DNA of 64,000 bases from Thermococcus celer Vu 13 = JCM 8558 (GTDB lineage: Archaea > Methanobacteriota_B > Thermococci > Thermococcales > Thermococcaceae): assembly GCF_002214365.1 (NCBI RefSeq), contig NZ_CP014854.1, positions 620,001 to 684,000 on the forward strand, read 5' to 3'. The position numbers and the translations under genes were made by a program. Below, piece after piece: positions 34,652 through 42,974 of this stretch. The notes under the pieces are model-generated. The model searched no databases and had not been told where the DNA came from. It saw only the letters and a list, made by a program, of their open reading frames with translations. How positions within the stretch are numbered: the first letter of the stretch is position 1; each line of letters opens with the position of its first letter.

Positions 34652-35716
34652 ATGGTTGAGGTCAGACTTGAGAACATCGTCAAAACCTTCGGGGAAACCG
34701 TCGCCCTTAAGGGTATAAACCTTCACATAAGGGAGGGGGAGCTCTTCACACTGCTCGGACCGAGCGGTTGCGGAAAGTCAACGACGCTCAGGATAATCGC
34801 GGGTCTCGACTTCCCGGACAGCGGGACCATCTACTTCGGCGACGAGGAGGTCACGTACCTCCCCTCCAGCAAGCGCGGAGCGGTACTCGTATTCCAGAAC
34901 TACGCCCTCTGGCCGCACATGACCGTCTTCGACAACGTCGCCTACGGCCTCAGACTCAGGAAACTGCCCAGGGAGGAGATAAAGAAGAAGGTGGAGTGGG
35001 CCCTCGAGCTCGTCAAGCTGAGGGGCTTTGAGAACCGCTACCCGACCCAGCTCTCGGGTGGCCAGCAGCAGCGTGTCGCCATAGCCCGCGCTCTCGTTGT
35101 GGAGCCCAAGGTTCTTCTCCTCGACGAGCCCTTGAGCAACCTCGACGCCAAGCTCCGCCTCGAGATGCGCTCGGAGATAAGGAGGATCCAGCGCGAGCTC
35201 GGGATCACCGTCATCTACGTCACCCACGACCAGGAGGAGGCCATGGCCATAAGCGACAGGATAGCCGTGATGAACGTCGGAACCGTCGAGCAGGTCGGAA
35301 CACCGAAGGAGATCTACGAGAGCCCGAGAACGGAGTTCGTGGCCAGCTTCATGGGCAAGACAAACGTCATCCCCGCCAGGGTCGTGGAGAGGGACGGCGA
35401 CCGCGTTTCCGTTGAGTTCGAGGGGATGAAACTGGATGGCCTTCACTACACGGGCGAGAGCGACGACGTCGTCATAGTCATCAGACCCGAGAGGATAAAG
35501 CTCAAGCCGGCCGAGAACACCGTTTCCCTAACCGGAACGGTAGACCTCGTAGAGTACTACGGTTTCTTCGTCGAGGTCGTTGGCCTCTTCGGGGAGACGA
35601 GGATCATAGCCAGGACCATCAGCGACAGGGAGGTCGTGGGATTAAAGCCCACGCAGCCCGTGACGTTTCACGTGGACAGGGACGATATCATAGTCCTTCC
35701 GAAGCAGCAACTTTAA
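34652..35716 (+). CDS. ABC transporter ATP-binding protein (CUT/FbpC-like, with TOBE)
   Basis: A 354-residue ATPase driving the importer encoded just upstream. Walker A GPSGCGKST near 38-46, Q-loop VFQNYALWPHM, signature LSGGQQQR, Walker B VLLLDEPLSNLD and H-loop YVTHDQEEA are intact; a regulatory TOBE domain occupies about 240-350. Family members serve iron, sugar, polyamine or phosphonate importers. GGTGG before ATG 34652 supports this start instead of the GTG at 34643. It ends the binding protein-permease-ATPase set. Confidence 0.92.
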   Translation: MVEVRLENIVKTFGETVALKGINLHIREGELFTLLGPSGCGKSTTLRIIAGLDFPDSGTIYFGDEEVTYLPSSKRGAVLVFQNYALWPHMTVFDNVAYGLRLRKLPREEIKKKVEWALELVKLRGFENRYPTQLSGGQQQRVAIARALVVEPKVLLLDEPLSNLDAKLRLEMRSEIRRIQRELGITVIYVTHDQEEAMAISDRIAVMNVGTVEQVGTPKEIYESPRTEFVASFMGKTNVIPARVVERDGDRVSVEFEGMKLDGLHYTGESDDVVIVIRPERIKLKPAENTVSLTGTVDLVEYYGFFVEVVGLFGETRIIARTISDREVVGLKPTQPVTFHVDRDDIIVLPKQQL

Positions 35717-35747
35717 ACCCCTTTTCTTATCCACATTCGGTGATGAC

Positions 35748-36365
35748 ATGGGGATCCTGGAGTTCTTCAACGAGGGCCAGGTTTACGAGGTTCTCCTGAT
35801 CACCCGCTCAAACGTGGCCCCCGTCGGCGTCGTGAGGGCCGGTAGGGTCCTCTCGTTCAGGCTCTTCGGGGGAAGGAGCGCGGGAGAACTGGGGGAGTAT
35901 CCGTACGCGTCAATTCAGATAACCAACGATGCCGAACTCCTCGTAAAACTCGCCCTGAACTTTGAAACCCACCTCGAATTCGGAGGGGATGGGAGGTACC
36001 GCTGGATCAGGGGTCTTCCAGGGGTGTACGGCGAGGTTAAATCCCGGGAGAAGGAATACGTGGACGAAATCGGGAAGACAAAGATACTGGAATGCTCCCT
36101 GGAACCAAAGGGGTTCATCGAGGGGAACCTGCCACCGAGGCCCCTCAGCAGGGCCGACTTCCACCTCATCGAGATGGCCGTCCATCTTACGAGACTCCTC
36201 CCGGCCGTTGAGGGTGGAAAGGAGGAGGTCGTGGAGAGGCTCTACGACGAGGTCATCTCGAACTACCGCATGTACAAACGCTTTGGGGGCCGCTCGAAGG
36301 TCGCGGATAGGATGGTGAAGATGGCGAAGGCCGGCCTTGGTGAGAGCCCCAAAAATGTCCGGTGA
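35748..36365 (+). CDS. DUF447 family protein (flavin-binding split barrel type)
   Basis: A 205-residue archaeal protein. The start GQVYEVLLITRSNVAPVGVVRAGRVLSFRLFGGRS and YASIQITNDAELLVKLALNFE are characteristic of DUF447, whose known structures are FMN-binding split beta-barrels. The C-terminal helical half (HLIEMAVHLTRLLPA) completes the family. No enzymatic role is established; in methanogens it is placed near pterin genes, here it follows the ABC ATPase gene by 31 bases and could be in its transcript, though CCTTTTCTTATCC may hold a weak promoter. GGTGATGAC supports ATG 35748. Confidence 0.85.
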   Translation: MGILEFFNEGQVYEVLLITRSNVAPVGVVRAGRVLSFRLFGGRSAGELGEYPYASIQITNDAELLVKLALNFETHLEFGGDGRYRWIRGLPGVYGEVKSREKEYVDEIGKTKILECSLEPKGFIEGNLPPRPLSRADFHLIEMAVHLTRLLPAVEGGKEEVVERLYDEVISNYRMYKRFGGRSKVADRMVKMAKAGLGESPKNVR

Positions 36366-36410
36366 AGGAAAACTTATAACCCCCTTTTACCACGGTTCTC
36401 CGGTGATGCC

Positions 36411-38417
36411 ATGTTCGGCAGGAAAATAATATCCCTGTTGATAGCCCTTTTTGCCCTGGCGGCGATTCCAGCCACCACGGTCTGGGGAGCGACTCCATCC
36501 AGCCCCGGTGAAATTCTGATCCAGCCCCTCCCGGGGGTGCCGGCCATAGGAATGCCCGGCGACGTCATAGAGATACACCCTGCGGAGGGCGTTACGATCC
36601 AGGGACTTCAGATAGTCTCGATACTCCACGGACCGTACGATCTTAAGATCCTGGGTACGGAGAACGGCGTTGTTAAGGCCAGGATACCCGAAGACGCGGT
36701 GCCTGACGATTACTTCCTCGTTGTTAAGAGCAACAAAGGTGAAGTGACCATCCCCAACGGAGTGTGGGTGATGAAAAGTGCTCCCACGGTTCTCAGGATA
36801 GCCCATGGCAGTGACCTCCACGTCACGAGCGGTTCTAAGATGGGTTTCGTCTGCGGGGACTACTTCCAGAAGAGCATCCCCGAGATACTCAAATACTGCA
36901 AGCACCCCTACGCGATGCACAGCTACACGGCCCAGGACAGCTTCATGACGTACTACGCCATGGTCGGAAGCGGCGAGAACGTTGTGAACCTGATAATAAG
37001 CACCGGCGATGACGTCGACACCAGCGGGGACAGCCAGGGGTACATGATGTTCGATAGGGGCATGACGCACGCCACCGCTGCCGGCGTGCCGGTTATAAGC
37101 GTCAAGGGCAACCACGATGATCCGCCGACATATTACAGCAAGTACATAGGCCCCAGATACTTCTACGAGGTCATAGGGAACTTCCTCATCATAGGACTGG
37201 ACAGCCGCGGCGATGAGGCGCATCCAACCATGGAGCAGCTCCAGTGGATGGAGGGGGTTCTGAAGGACCATCCAGGTAAGACCGTTATAGTCCTCGTCCA
37301 CCACCCCTTCTGGTACAGCACACAGGATGGCAAGTGGGGCGGGACGATAAAAGGTTACACGGCCTTCGATGACAACGACTGGAAGGAGATGACCAAGTTC
37401 GTGAGCTGGTACTGGGAGGGCAACAAGGGACAGTACGACGAGATAGCCAGAACCTTCCTCCAGATGGTGGAGAAGTACAACATTCCCCTCATCCTCGCCG
37501 GGCACATCCACAAGGACAAGCCGGTTCTCTACATCGACAAGGAGGGTCACGAGCACTGGTTCTACACCCTCACCACAACCGGTGCCCCGGACAAGACCAG
37601 CAACCCACCGAGCGAGGCGGACAAGAAGAAGGGGTACACCGTTCCGAGCTGGTACGGCTCCCAGGTCATATACGTCCATGAGGATGGAAGCGTGGAGTTC
37701 CCGCTCGCCGGCAACGTCCTCCACGAGGGCATAGACTCCCTCCCGGTTCCACAGAAGTTCATCGTGTACAGGCAGGTCGGAACGGAGGGAAGCGCGGTCA
37801 AGTTCGTCAACGAGCTTGGCAAGACGGTGAGCGGGCCCTTCGTCCTTGAGATACCCGCCGGGGCCAAGGTCGACCCGGAGCACACCAACGTAACCTACAA
37901 GGTCCTCGGGGAGAGGGAGATCGGCGGAACAGACTACCTGCTCCTCAACGTCACCGTCCCAACAGGGGTAAGCCAGGTAACGGTTGTTAAAGGCACCGAT
38001 ACGCAGGCACCAAAGGTTAGCGTGGGATACCTAATGCCGAGCAAACCCCGGGCGGGCAGGCCCTTCAAGGTCTACATCACCGCCGGCGACAACGTCGGGA
38101 TCAGGGACGTGAAGGTGCAGATAATAAGCGACGGCAAGGTCGTAGCCGAGTACCCGGCGTTCTCAATGAAGCCCGCCGAAGTCTCGGCCACCTACTTCAC
38201 GGAGATCCCCGGCGTTAACGCGACCAGCTTCACCATAAAGGTCATCGCGACCGACTTCTACGGAAACAAGGGTGAGGCGGCATACACCGTCGGGGGAGCG
38301 ACCAAGACGAGCAGCCCATCGGAGAGCACCACCCAGAAATCCGGTGGGAGCACCTGCGGTCCGGCGGCCCTCGTTGGACTCGCCCTCGTTCCGCTCCTCC
38401 TCAGGAGGAGGAAGTGA
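36411..38417 (+). CDS. Secreted metallophosphoesterase, CGP-CTERM
   Basis: A 668-residue surface enzyme. After a signal peptide (1-26) and a beta-sandwich N-terminal domain, the calcineurin-like core carries the metal motifs GSDLHV, TGDDVD, GNHDD, VHHPFW and GHIHKD. A beta-rich region with an Ig-like domain (SVGYLMPSKPRAGRPFKVYI...) follows, then a Ser/Thr linker and the CGP-CTERM tag (about 643-668) with Cys-Gly-Pro, a hydrophobic helix and RRRK. It should hydrolyse phosphate esters outside the cell using two metal ions; the substrate is unknown. GGTGATGCC supports ATG 36411. Closeness to an AfuA/PhnS-like importer suggests nutrient scavenging, as inference. Confidence 0.88.
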   Translation: MFGRKIISLLIALFALAAIPATTVWGATPSSPGEILIQPLPGVPAIGMPGDVIEIHPAEGVTIQGLQIVSILHGPYDLKILGTENGVVKARIPEDAVPDDYFLVVKSNKGEVTIPNGVWVMKSAPTVLRIAHGSDLHVTSGSKMGFVCGDYFQKSIPEILKYCKHPYAMHSYTAQDSFMTYYAMVGSGENVVNLIISTGDDVDTSGDSQGYMMFDRGMTHATAAGVPVISVKGNHDDPPTYYSKYIGPRYFYEVIGNFLIIGLDSRGDEAHPTMEQLQWMEGVLKDHPGKTVIVLVHHPFWYSTQDGKWGGTIKGYTAFDDNDWKEMTKFVSWYWEGNKGQYDEIARTFLQMVEKYNIPLILAGHIHKDKPVLYIDKEGHEHWFYTLTTTGAPDKTSNPPSEADKKKGYTVPSWYGSQVIYVHEDGSVEFPLAGNVLHEGIDSLPVPQKFIVYRQVGTEGSAVKFVNELGKTVSGPFVLEIPAGAKVDPEHTNVTYKVLGEREIGGTDYLLLNVTVPTGVSQVTVVKGTDTQAPKVSVGYLMPSKPRAGRPFKVYITAGDNVGIRDVKVQIISDGKVVAEYPAFSMKPAEVSATYFTEIPGVNATSFTIKVIATDFYGNKGEAAYTVGGATKTSSPSESTTQKSGGSTCGPAALVGLALVPLLLRRRK

Positions 38418-38452
38418 ATCTTTCCCTCCTTTTTATATCCTACCTCGTTTTT
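38418..38452 (+). terminator. T-rich termination tract
   Basis: CTTTCCCTCCTTTTTATATCC and CGTTTTTTCTG follow the phosphoesterase stop codon and form two U-tracts, the usual archaeal stop signal. The TTTTTATAT part might also act as a promoter element. Confidence 0.35.
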
Positions 38453-38505
38453 TCTGACCCATCCCCGGGAGGGAAGAGTTTTTAAGCCATCCCCATAAGC
38501 CCCCC

Positions 38506-39129
38506 ATGGTGATGAAGGTGAAGTTCAAGGGCAAGGCCTTCGGTAACATCGTGAGGATGGAATTCGATATCCTCACCCTTGGCGAGCTTAAGATAGACGA
38601 CCTGCGAGACTTCGATACTGACTCAATCAAGATCGAGCTCAAACCCACCTCCTCAGGTATAAAGGTTATCGGCATCTGGGAGGGCACCATCCAGGACGCG
38701 GGTGAGGGAATACGGAGGGCCCTTGAGGAGAGCTACAGGCTCCGCGAGAGGATACTGAACCGGATAAAGAGCAAGACCGAGGCGATAAGGAGCACCATGC
38801 AGCAGCTTGGCTTCAAGGAGGAGGTGGAGGGCTACGGAAGCGTCCTCAGGTTCACCAAGAACATAGGGGCCTACGAGGTGATGGTGATAGCCTCGACCAC
38901 CGAGGATCTCGTGCGCGTTGAGGTCTACGGCAACGACAGGAAGATAATCAGCCCCGAGATAGAGAGCATATTCGAGGACGTCGAGGTCGAGGAACTCGAG
39001 GTCTACGACTTCGAGGAGGGCAAGGAGGAGAAACTCGTCATCAACCTGGAGATCCCGAAGAACGAGGACAAACCCGAGAGGAAGATAGTCGAGGCCATAA
39101 AGATGATAGAGAACATGCTCATGGCCTGA
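38506..39129 (+). CDS. Uncharacterised archaeal protein
   Basis: A 207-residue soluble, acidic protein (MVMKVKFKGKAFGNIVRMEF...). It looks like three parts: a beta-rich start (1-65), a helical middle (about 66-105: GEGIRRALEESYRLRERILNRI) and a beta-alpha C-terminal region ending in acidic strands. A TATA-like GTTTTTAAG (38478-38486) lies about 24 bases before ATG 38506, so a leaderless transcript starting there is likely; ATG 38512 is the alternative start. I do not recognise a family or motif. It converges with the nuclease/PepSY gene, whose stop follows immediately. Confidence 0.65.
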   Translation: MVMKVKFKGKAFGNIVRMEFDILTLGELKIDDLRDFDTDSIKIELKPTSSGIKVIGIWEGTIQDAGEGIRRALEESYRLRERILNRIKSKTEAIRSTMQQLGFKEEVEGYGSVLRFTKNIGAYEVMVIASTTEDLVRVEVYGNDRKIISPEIESIFEDVEVEELEVYDFEEGKEEKLVINLEIPKNEDKPERKIVEAIKMIENMLMA

Positions 39130-41265
39130 TCACTTGTACTTGTTCTCGAGCTGGAACTGCTTCAGCTTTGCCGTTATTCCCCTTATGGGTGCGGAGTCCT
39201 CGCTGATTATCTCCCCGGTTTTTGTGTCTATCCTCGCGTAATAGAGCTTTTCCCTTCCGGCGACCTTGATGTGTATGTATCCCCCCTCCTTGTAGTGGGT
39301 GAGCCTCTCGGTTTTCAGGGTTTCCTCGCCAAAGGTCTTCCTCAGGTGTCCGTGGTACATTTCCTCGATGGCCCTCTCCGTGAAGTGCACGTCCTCCTTG
39401 AGGACCTCCCCCGTCGCCCTGTGGAGAACCAGGGTTCCCACCTTGGTCTTTCCTGTGAACTCAACGTTCCAGTTTTCGTCCAGGGAGATCGAATCTATCC
39501 TTGCTTCTTCGTCTATATCCCTGGCACGTTCCATGGCCATCTTTTTCACCAGCCCCTCCTTGAGAACGCGGTCAACCTCCTCCATCAGCTTCCCGTCCCT
39601 GCTCAACCTCACGGTTATCAGGTGTCTGTCGCTCCCCGCATTCACCCTGTACTCCGTCTCGTTCTCCTCCACGGAAATTATCTCAAAACCCGGATACTTC
39701 TCCGCCACGAGCTCCCTTGCCCGTTCTTGGCTTATCTCAACGAGGTAATCGAGAACGTCCCCCGTGGCACCGTCCATCTTCACGATCGCCTTTCCGTCGG
39801 GGCTTTCGAGGGTCAGCTCAAGGTACTTGTGTTCGAGCACCCTGTAGGACTTCATCGTAAGGTCTCTGAGCGGGAAGTTGGCCTCCATAACTTTCCGTCC
39901 GCTGTTGAAGACCCCTTCGGGAGAGAGAAGCTTTTTAGCCACCTTATACGTGCCCTTCGTCATGTCGACCTCGACGACCGCTATCCCGTCGCCAAGGAGG
40001 ACGTCCGCAACGGCCACTTTCCTGCCCTTTTCCAGGTTCAGGACGGTTCCTTCGGGATACTCCTTCTCAAACAGCTCCTTCAACGCCTCATCGCTCAGAA
40101 GGGCCTCAAAGTTAAGTATCTTCCCTGTGTAGGGGTTGAACGAAGCCTCAAAGGAGAACCTCAGGGTTTTACCGGACACCTTTACCCTATCCTTCTCCCT
40201 CCGTAGCTCCCTCTCAACCACTTCCTCCCCCGTCTGCTTTAGCACTGCCCCCTCGGTTTTTCTGATGAAGTGCTCATCCGGCAGGGGATTTATATCGAAC
40301 TGAACCTCGCCGGTTTCCAGGTTAACTGTGGCCTTCGCCGTGTTATCTCCCACCTTGAGGTGGAGCTTCGCGAACTTTGGAACGTAGACCTTCTTTCGTT
40401 CGTTTATGGATATTTTTCCCTCCGCTACACCAAGTTCCCTGGCGGCCCGCTCCTTGAGCAACAACACCGCCTCGCTCGGACTTATCGGAACCTCGATGTT
40501 CCTCTCGGTTGCCCGTATTGACGACGAATCGTTGAGCATGGCCTTGGTCACGGCGACACCGAGCTTCTTGTCTTCGGTCGCACGCAGGACTATCTCATCA
40601 TCCGAGAACACCACGGCCCTGTCCCGCTCGTCTGACTCCCCCACGGACCAGGAAAAGATGTAGGCGGTTGAAAGCGCTACGGACAGCGTTTGAATGCTCA
40701 TCTCAGCGGGCTTAATCGGATACTTGAGAGATGCAAAATTGGCAACCCTCTCGAAGACGTCCTGGGCCGAGAAATCATAGAGCAGTGGGGCATCGAGCTC
40801 AAATTCTTTCAGGGGATTTTTCTCCCTGGATTCCTCTGTGTTTTCCGGGATATTGAGAAGCTCCTCTGGGGGCTCAATCCCATAGTTGTGGAAGAGGGAG
40901 ACAAGTTTCTTACCATCCCAGGGGACTATCTTTCCCCTGTACTCCTTCGAGATGAGCACCCTGGCGTCCTTGGTAAAGCCCGCGGTTGATATGAGTATCC
41001 CCTTATCGGCCTTGTACCTGCTCACGAGGTCCGCGAAGACGTTAACGTCGCGTGATGAGGCCAGTCCTTTGCGGTGAAGAGCTATAACGAGCTTCTCCAT
41101 TCCCGCGATGGGGTCGTCCCTTATGGCGACGATGTCTATCCCCCATTCCTTCCCGCTCGAAACCCTCTCGTAATCCCTGAAGCCCATCCTCCTGAGCAAC
41201 TCGATTATGTTTTCAAGGAGAACGTCCTTGGGTGCGCGCATTATTGTATCCTTGCTCCACGGCAT
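39130..41265 (-). CDS. Mrr-like restriction-endonuclease domain fused to PepSY-like repeats
   Basis: A 711-residue protein without signal peptide. Residues about 8-125 (VLLENIIELLRRMGFRDYE, GIDIVAIRDD, GILISTAGFTKDARVLIS) follow the Mrr/HJR-like endonuclease fold, but the strand that normally ends in Q/E-x-K reads VIALHRKG, so catalysis is uncertain. From about 270 to 700 the protein is made of repeated beta-alpha units such as ARELVAEKYPGFEIISVEEN followed by YRVNAGSDRHLITVRLSRDG and NVEFTGKTKVGTLVLHRATGEV, which resemble PepSY domains with their x-D-x-x-T-G-x-V/I turns. AGGTGA supports ATG 41265 (ATG 41268 and GTG 41274 are adjacent). Function unknown; the combination is unusual. Confidence 0.75.
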   Translation of the reverse strand: MPWSKDTIMRAPKDVLLENIIELLRRMGFRDYERVSSGKEWGIDIVAIRDDPIAGMEKLVIALHRKGLASSRDVNVFADLVSRYKADKGILISTAGFTKDARVLISKEYRGKIVPWDGKKLVSLFHNYGIEPPEELLNIPENTEESREKNPLKEFELDAPLLYDFSAQDVFERVANFASLKYPIKPAEMSIQTLSVALSTAYIFSWSVGESDERDRAVVFSDDEIVLRATEDKKLGVAVTKAMLNDSSSIRATERNIEVPISPSEAVLLLKERAARELGVAEGKISINERKKVYVPKFAKLHLKVGDNTAKATVNLETGEVQFDINPLPDEHFIRKTEGAVLKQTGEEVVERELRREKDRVKVSGKTLRFSFEASFNPYTGKILNFEALLSDEALKELFEKEYPEGTVLNLEKGRKVAVADVLLGDGIAVVEVDMTKGTYKVAKKLLSPEGVFNSGRKVMEANFPLRDLTMKSYRVLEHKYLELTLESPDGKAIVKMDGATGDVLDYLVEISQERARELVAEKYPGFEIISVEENETEYRVNAGSDRHLITVRLSRDGKLMEEVDRVLKEGLVKKMAMERARDIDEEARIDSISLDENWNVEFTGKTKVGTLVLHRATGEVLKEDVHFTERAIEEMYHGHLRKTFGEETLKTERLTHYKEGGYIHIKVAGREKLYYARIDTKTGEIISEDSAPIRGITAKLKQFQLENKYK

Positions 41266-41348
41266 CATCCTCACCTATGAGGTTGAAATCCGGTACAAAA
41301 ATATCTTTGGCTCCTCATTTTATAAATCTCTTTCCCCCGGGAGTTGGT

Positions 41349-41365
41349 TATCACTCCAAGTGTTC
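41349..41365 (+). promoter_or_regulatory. Thermococcales glycolytic motif upstream of the pgk TATA box
   Basis: TATCAC-TCCAA-GTGTTC matches the motif TATCAC-N5-GTGATA in 10 of 12 defined bases. It lies directly upstream of the BRE/TATA (CAAAACAAGTTTTTAAT, 41366-41382) of pgk. In Thermococcus, the regulator Tgr/TrmBL1 activates gluconeogenic genes from this upstream position and represses glycolytic genes from a downstream one; this placement therefore predicts activation when sugars are scarce. Confidence 0.75.
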
Positions 41366-41412
41366 AAAACAAGTTTTTAATGGGGTAACTTTAACATTCG
41401 CGTGGTGATTGA

Positions 41413-42660
41413 ATGTTCAGGCTCACCGATTTCGATTATCATGGGAAGACGGTGTTCCTGAGGGTTGACCTCAACTCACCCGTCAGGGATGGCAGGATAC
41501 TGAGCGACGCGAGGTTCAGGGCGGTTCTACCAACCGTTGAATACCTTCTGGAAAACGGGGCGAAGGTCGTTGTGGGAACCCACCAGAGCAAGCCCTACAG
41601 GGGAGATTACGTAACCACAGAGGAGCACGCTGGGGTTCTGAGCGGACTTCTGGGCCGGGACGTCGAGTACGTGGAGGATATATTCGGGAGGTGCGCCCGC
41701 GAGAGGATAAAATCGCTGAAGCCCGGAGAGGTTCTTATGCTGGAGAACCTCAGGTTCTCGGCCGAGGAAGTGGAGTATCGGCCCATGGAGGACTGCGAGA
41801 GGACGTTCTTCGTGAGGAAGCTGGCGCCGCTAATCGATTACGTCGTGAACGACGCCTTCGCGGCCGCCCACAGGAGTCAGCCGTCGCTGGTGGGCTTCGC
41901 GAGGCTCAAACCCATGATACCGGGTTTTCTGATGGAGGCGGAGATCGAGGCCCTCTCGAGGGCCTACGACACCGAGGAGGGGCCCAGGGTCTACGTCCTC
42001 GGCGGCGCGAAGGTCGGCGATTCCCTCCGGGTTGCGGAGAACGTCCTGAGGAGCGGGAGGGCGGACTTTGTGCTTACGGGCGGCCTGGTAGGGCAGCTCT
42101 TCACCCTCGCCAAGGGCTTCCACATCGGGGACGCCAACCTTGAGTTCATGGAGCGAAAAGGTCTCCTGAAACTGGTGGACCGGGCAGAGAGGATACTTGA
42201 CGGGTTCTATCCCCGCGTGAAAACGCCGGTGGACTTCGCCGTCGATTACAAAGGAGAGCGTGTCGAGATCGGCCTCCTGAGCGGGGGGAAGTGGCTCCTC
42301 GACCGTCTTCCCATCCTCGACATCGGTTCAAGAACAGTGGAGAAGTACCGCGGTATCCTCATGAAGGCAAAGGTAATCGTCGCCAACGGGCCGATGGGAG
42401 TCTTCGAGAGGGAGGAGTTCGCCCTCGGAACGGTCGGTGTCTTCAGGGCCATCGGGGAGAGTTCCGCGTTCAGCGTGGTCGGCGGGGGTCATTCCATAGC
42501 GAGCATCTACCAGCACAACATAAAGGGGATAAGCCACGTCTCCACGGGTGGTGGGGCCATGCTGAGCTTCTTCGCAGGGGAAAAGCTTCCGGTCCTCGAG
42601 GCGTTCAGGATAAGCTACGAACGGTTCAGGAGCAGGATGGGAGGGATTAAGGATCAGTAA
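41413..42660 (+). CDS. pgk: Phosphoglycerate kinase
   Basis: Cytoplasmic enzyme, 415 residues, interconverting 1,3-bisphosphoglycerate and 3-phosphoglycerate; in Thermococcales it acts chiefly in gluconeogenesis because glycolysis bypasses it. Family marks are intact: VFLRVDLNSPV with the substrate-binding Arg and Asp/Asn, GTHQSKP, LENLRFSAEE, NDAFAAAHRSQPS, VLGGAKVGDSLRV and the C-terminal GGGHSIASI and STGGGAML nucleotide loop. GGTGATTG at 41404-41411 supports ATG 41413. A glycolytic-regulator motif lies upstream of its TATA box. The end overlaps the convergent small membrane gene by 7 bases. Confidence 0.96.
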   Translation: MFRLTDFDYHGKTVFLRVDLNSPVRDGRILSDARFRAVLPTVEYLLENGAKVVVGTHQSKPYRGDYVTTEEHAGVLSGLLGRDVEYVEDIFGRCARERIKSLKPGEVLMLENLRFSAEEVEYRPMEDCERTFFVRKLAPLIDYVVNDAFAAAHRSQPSLVGFARLKPMIPGFLMEAEIEALSRAYDTEEGPRVYVLGGAKVGDSLRVAENVLRSGRADFVLTGGLVGQLFTLAKGFHIGDANLEFMERKGLLKLVDRAERILDGFYPRVKTPVDFAVDYKGERVEIGLLSGGKWLLDRLPILDIGSRTVEKYRGILMKAKVIVANGPMGVFEREEFALGTVGVFRAIGESSAFSVVGGGHSIASIYQHNIKGISHVSTGGGAMLSFFAGEKLPVLEAFRISYERFRSRMGGIKDQ

Positions 42661-42962
42661 CCCATCATCACCCCGAAGACCACCGCGACCCACCATACCT
42701 CGAGGAAGGCGAAGCCGAGGGTTGCGGTTCCCGCGATGAGCCAGGCCACGAATATCGCGTAGGCCAGGAACGTTACCGCCACGTGGAGCATCAGGAAGGT
42801 TCTGTCTATCTCCCGTCCCGCCTTCATCCAGCCCGTTGGCAGGGGCAACCAGTCGAAGAAAGCCCCGGCGAGGGCGAAGATCGGGCGGTTAAAAAAGACG
42901 GCGGGGATAAAGAGGGAGCCCGCGAGGGCCACGCAAAGCATCGTCAGGGATTTCTTCCTCAC
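42654..42962 (-). CDS. Small membrane protein, three helices
   Basis: About 102 residues with hydrophobic stretches near 6-30, 53-75 and 78-100 (RKKSLTMLCVALAGSLFIPA, FLMLHVAVTFLAYAIFVAWL). The GTG at 42962 has GGGGTGAT at good spacing; the frame also allows a GTG at 42971. It begins 12 bases after the ABC-2 permease gene and is on the same strand, so it is probably the last gene of the padR-ABC exporter unit. Family not recognised. Confidence 0.6.
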   Translation of the reverse strand: MRKKSLTMLCVALAGSLFIPAVFFNRPIFALAGAFFDWLPLPTGWMKAGREIDRTFLMLHVAVTFLAYAIFVAWLIAGTATLGFAFLEVWWVAVVFGVMMGY

Positions 42963-42974
42963 CTTTATCACCCC

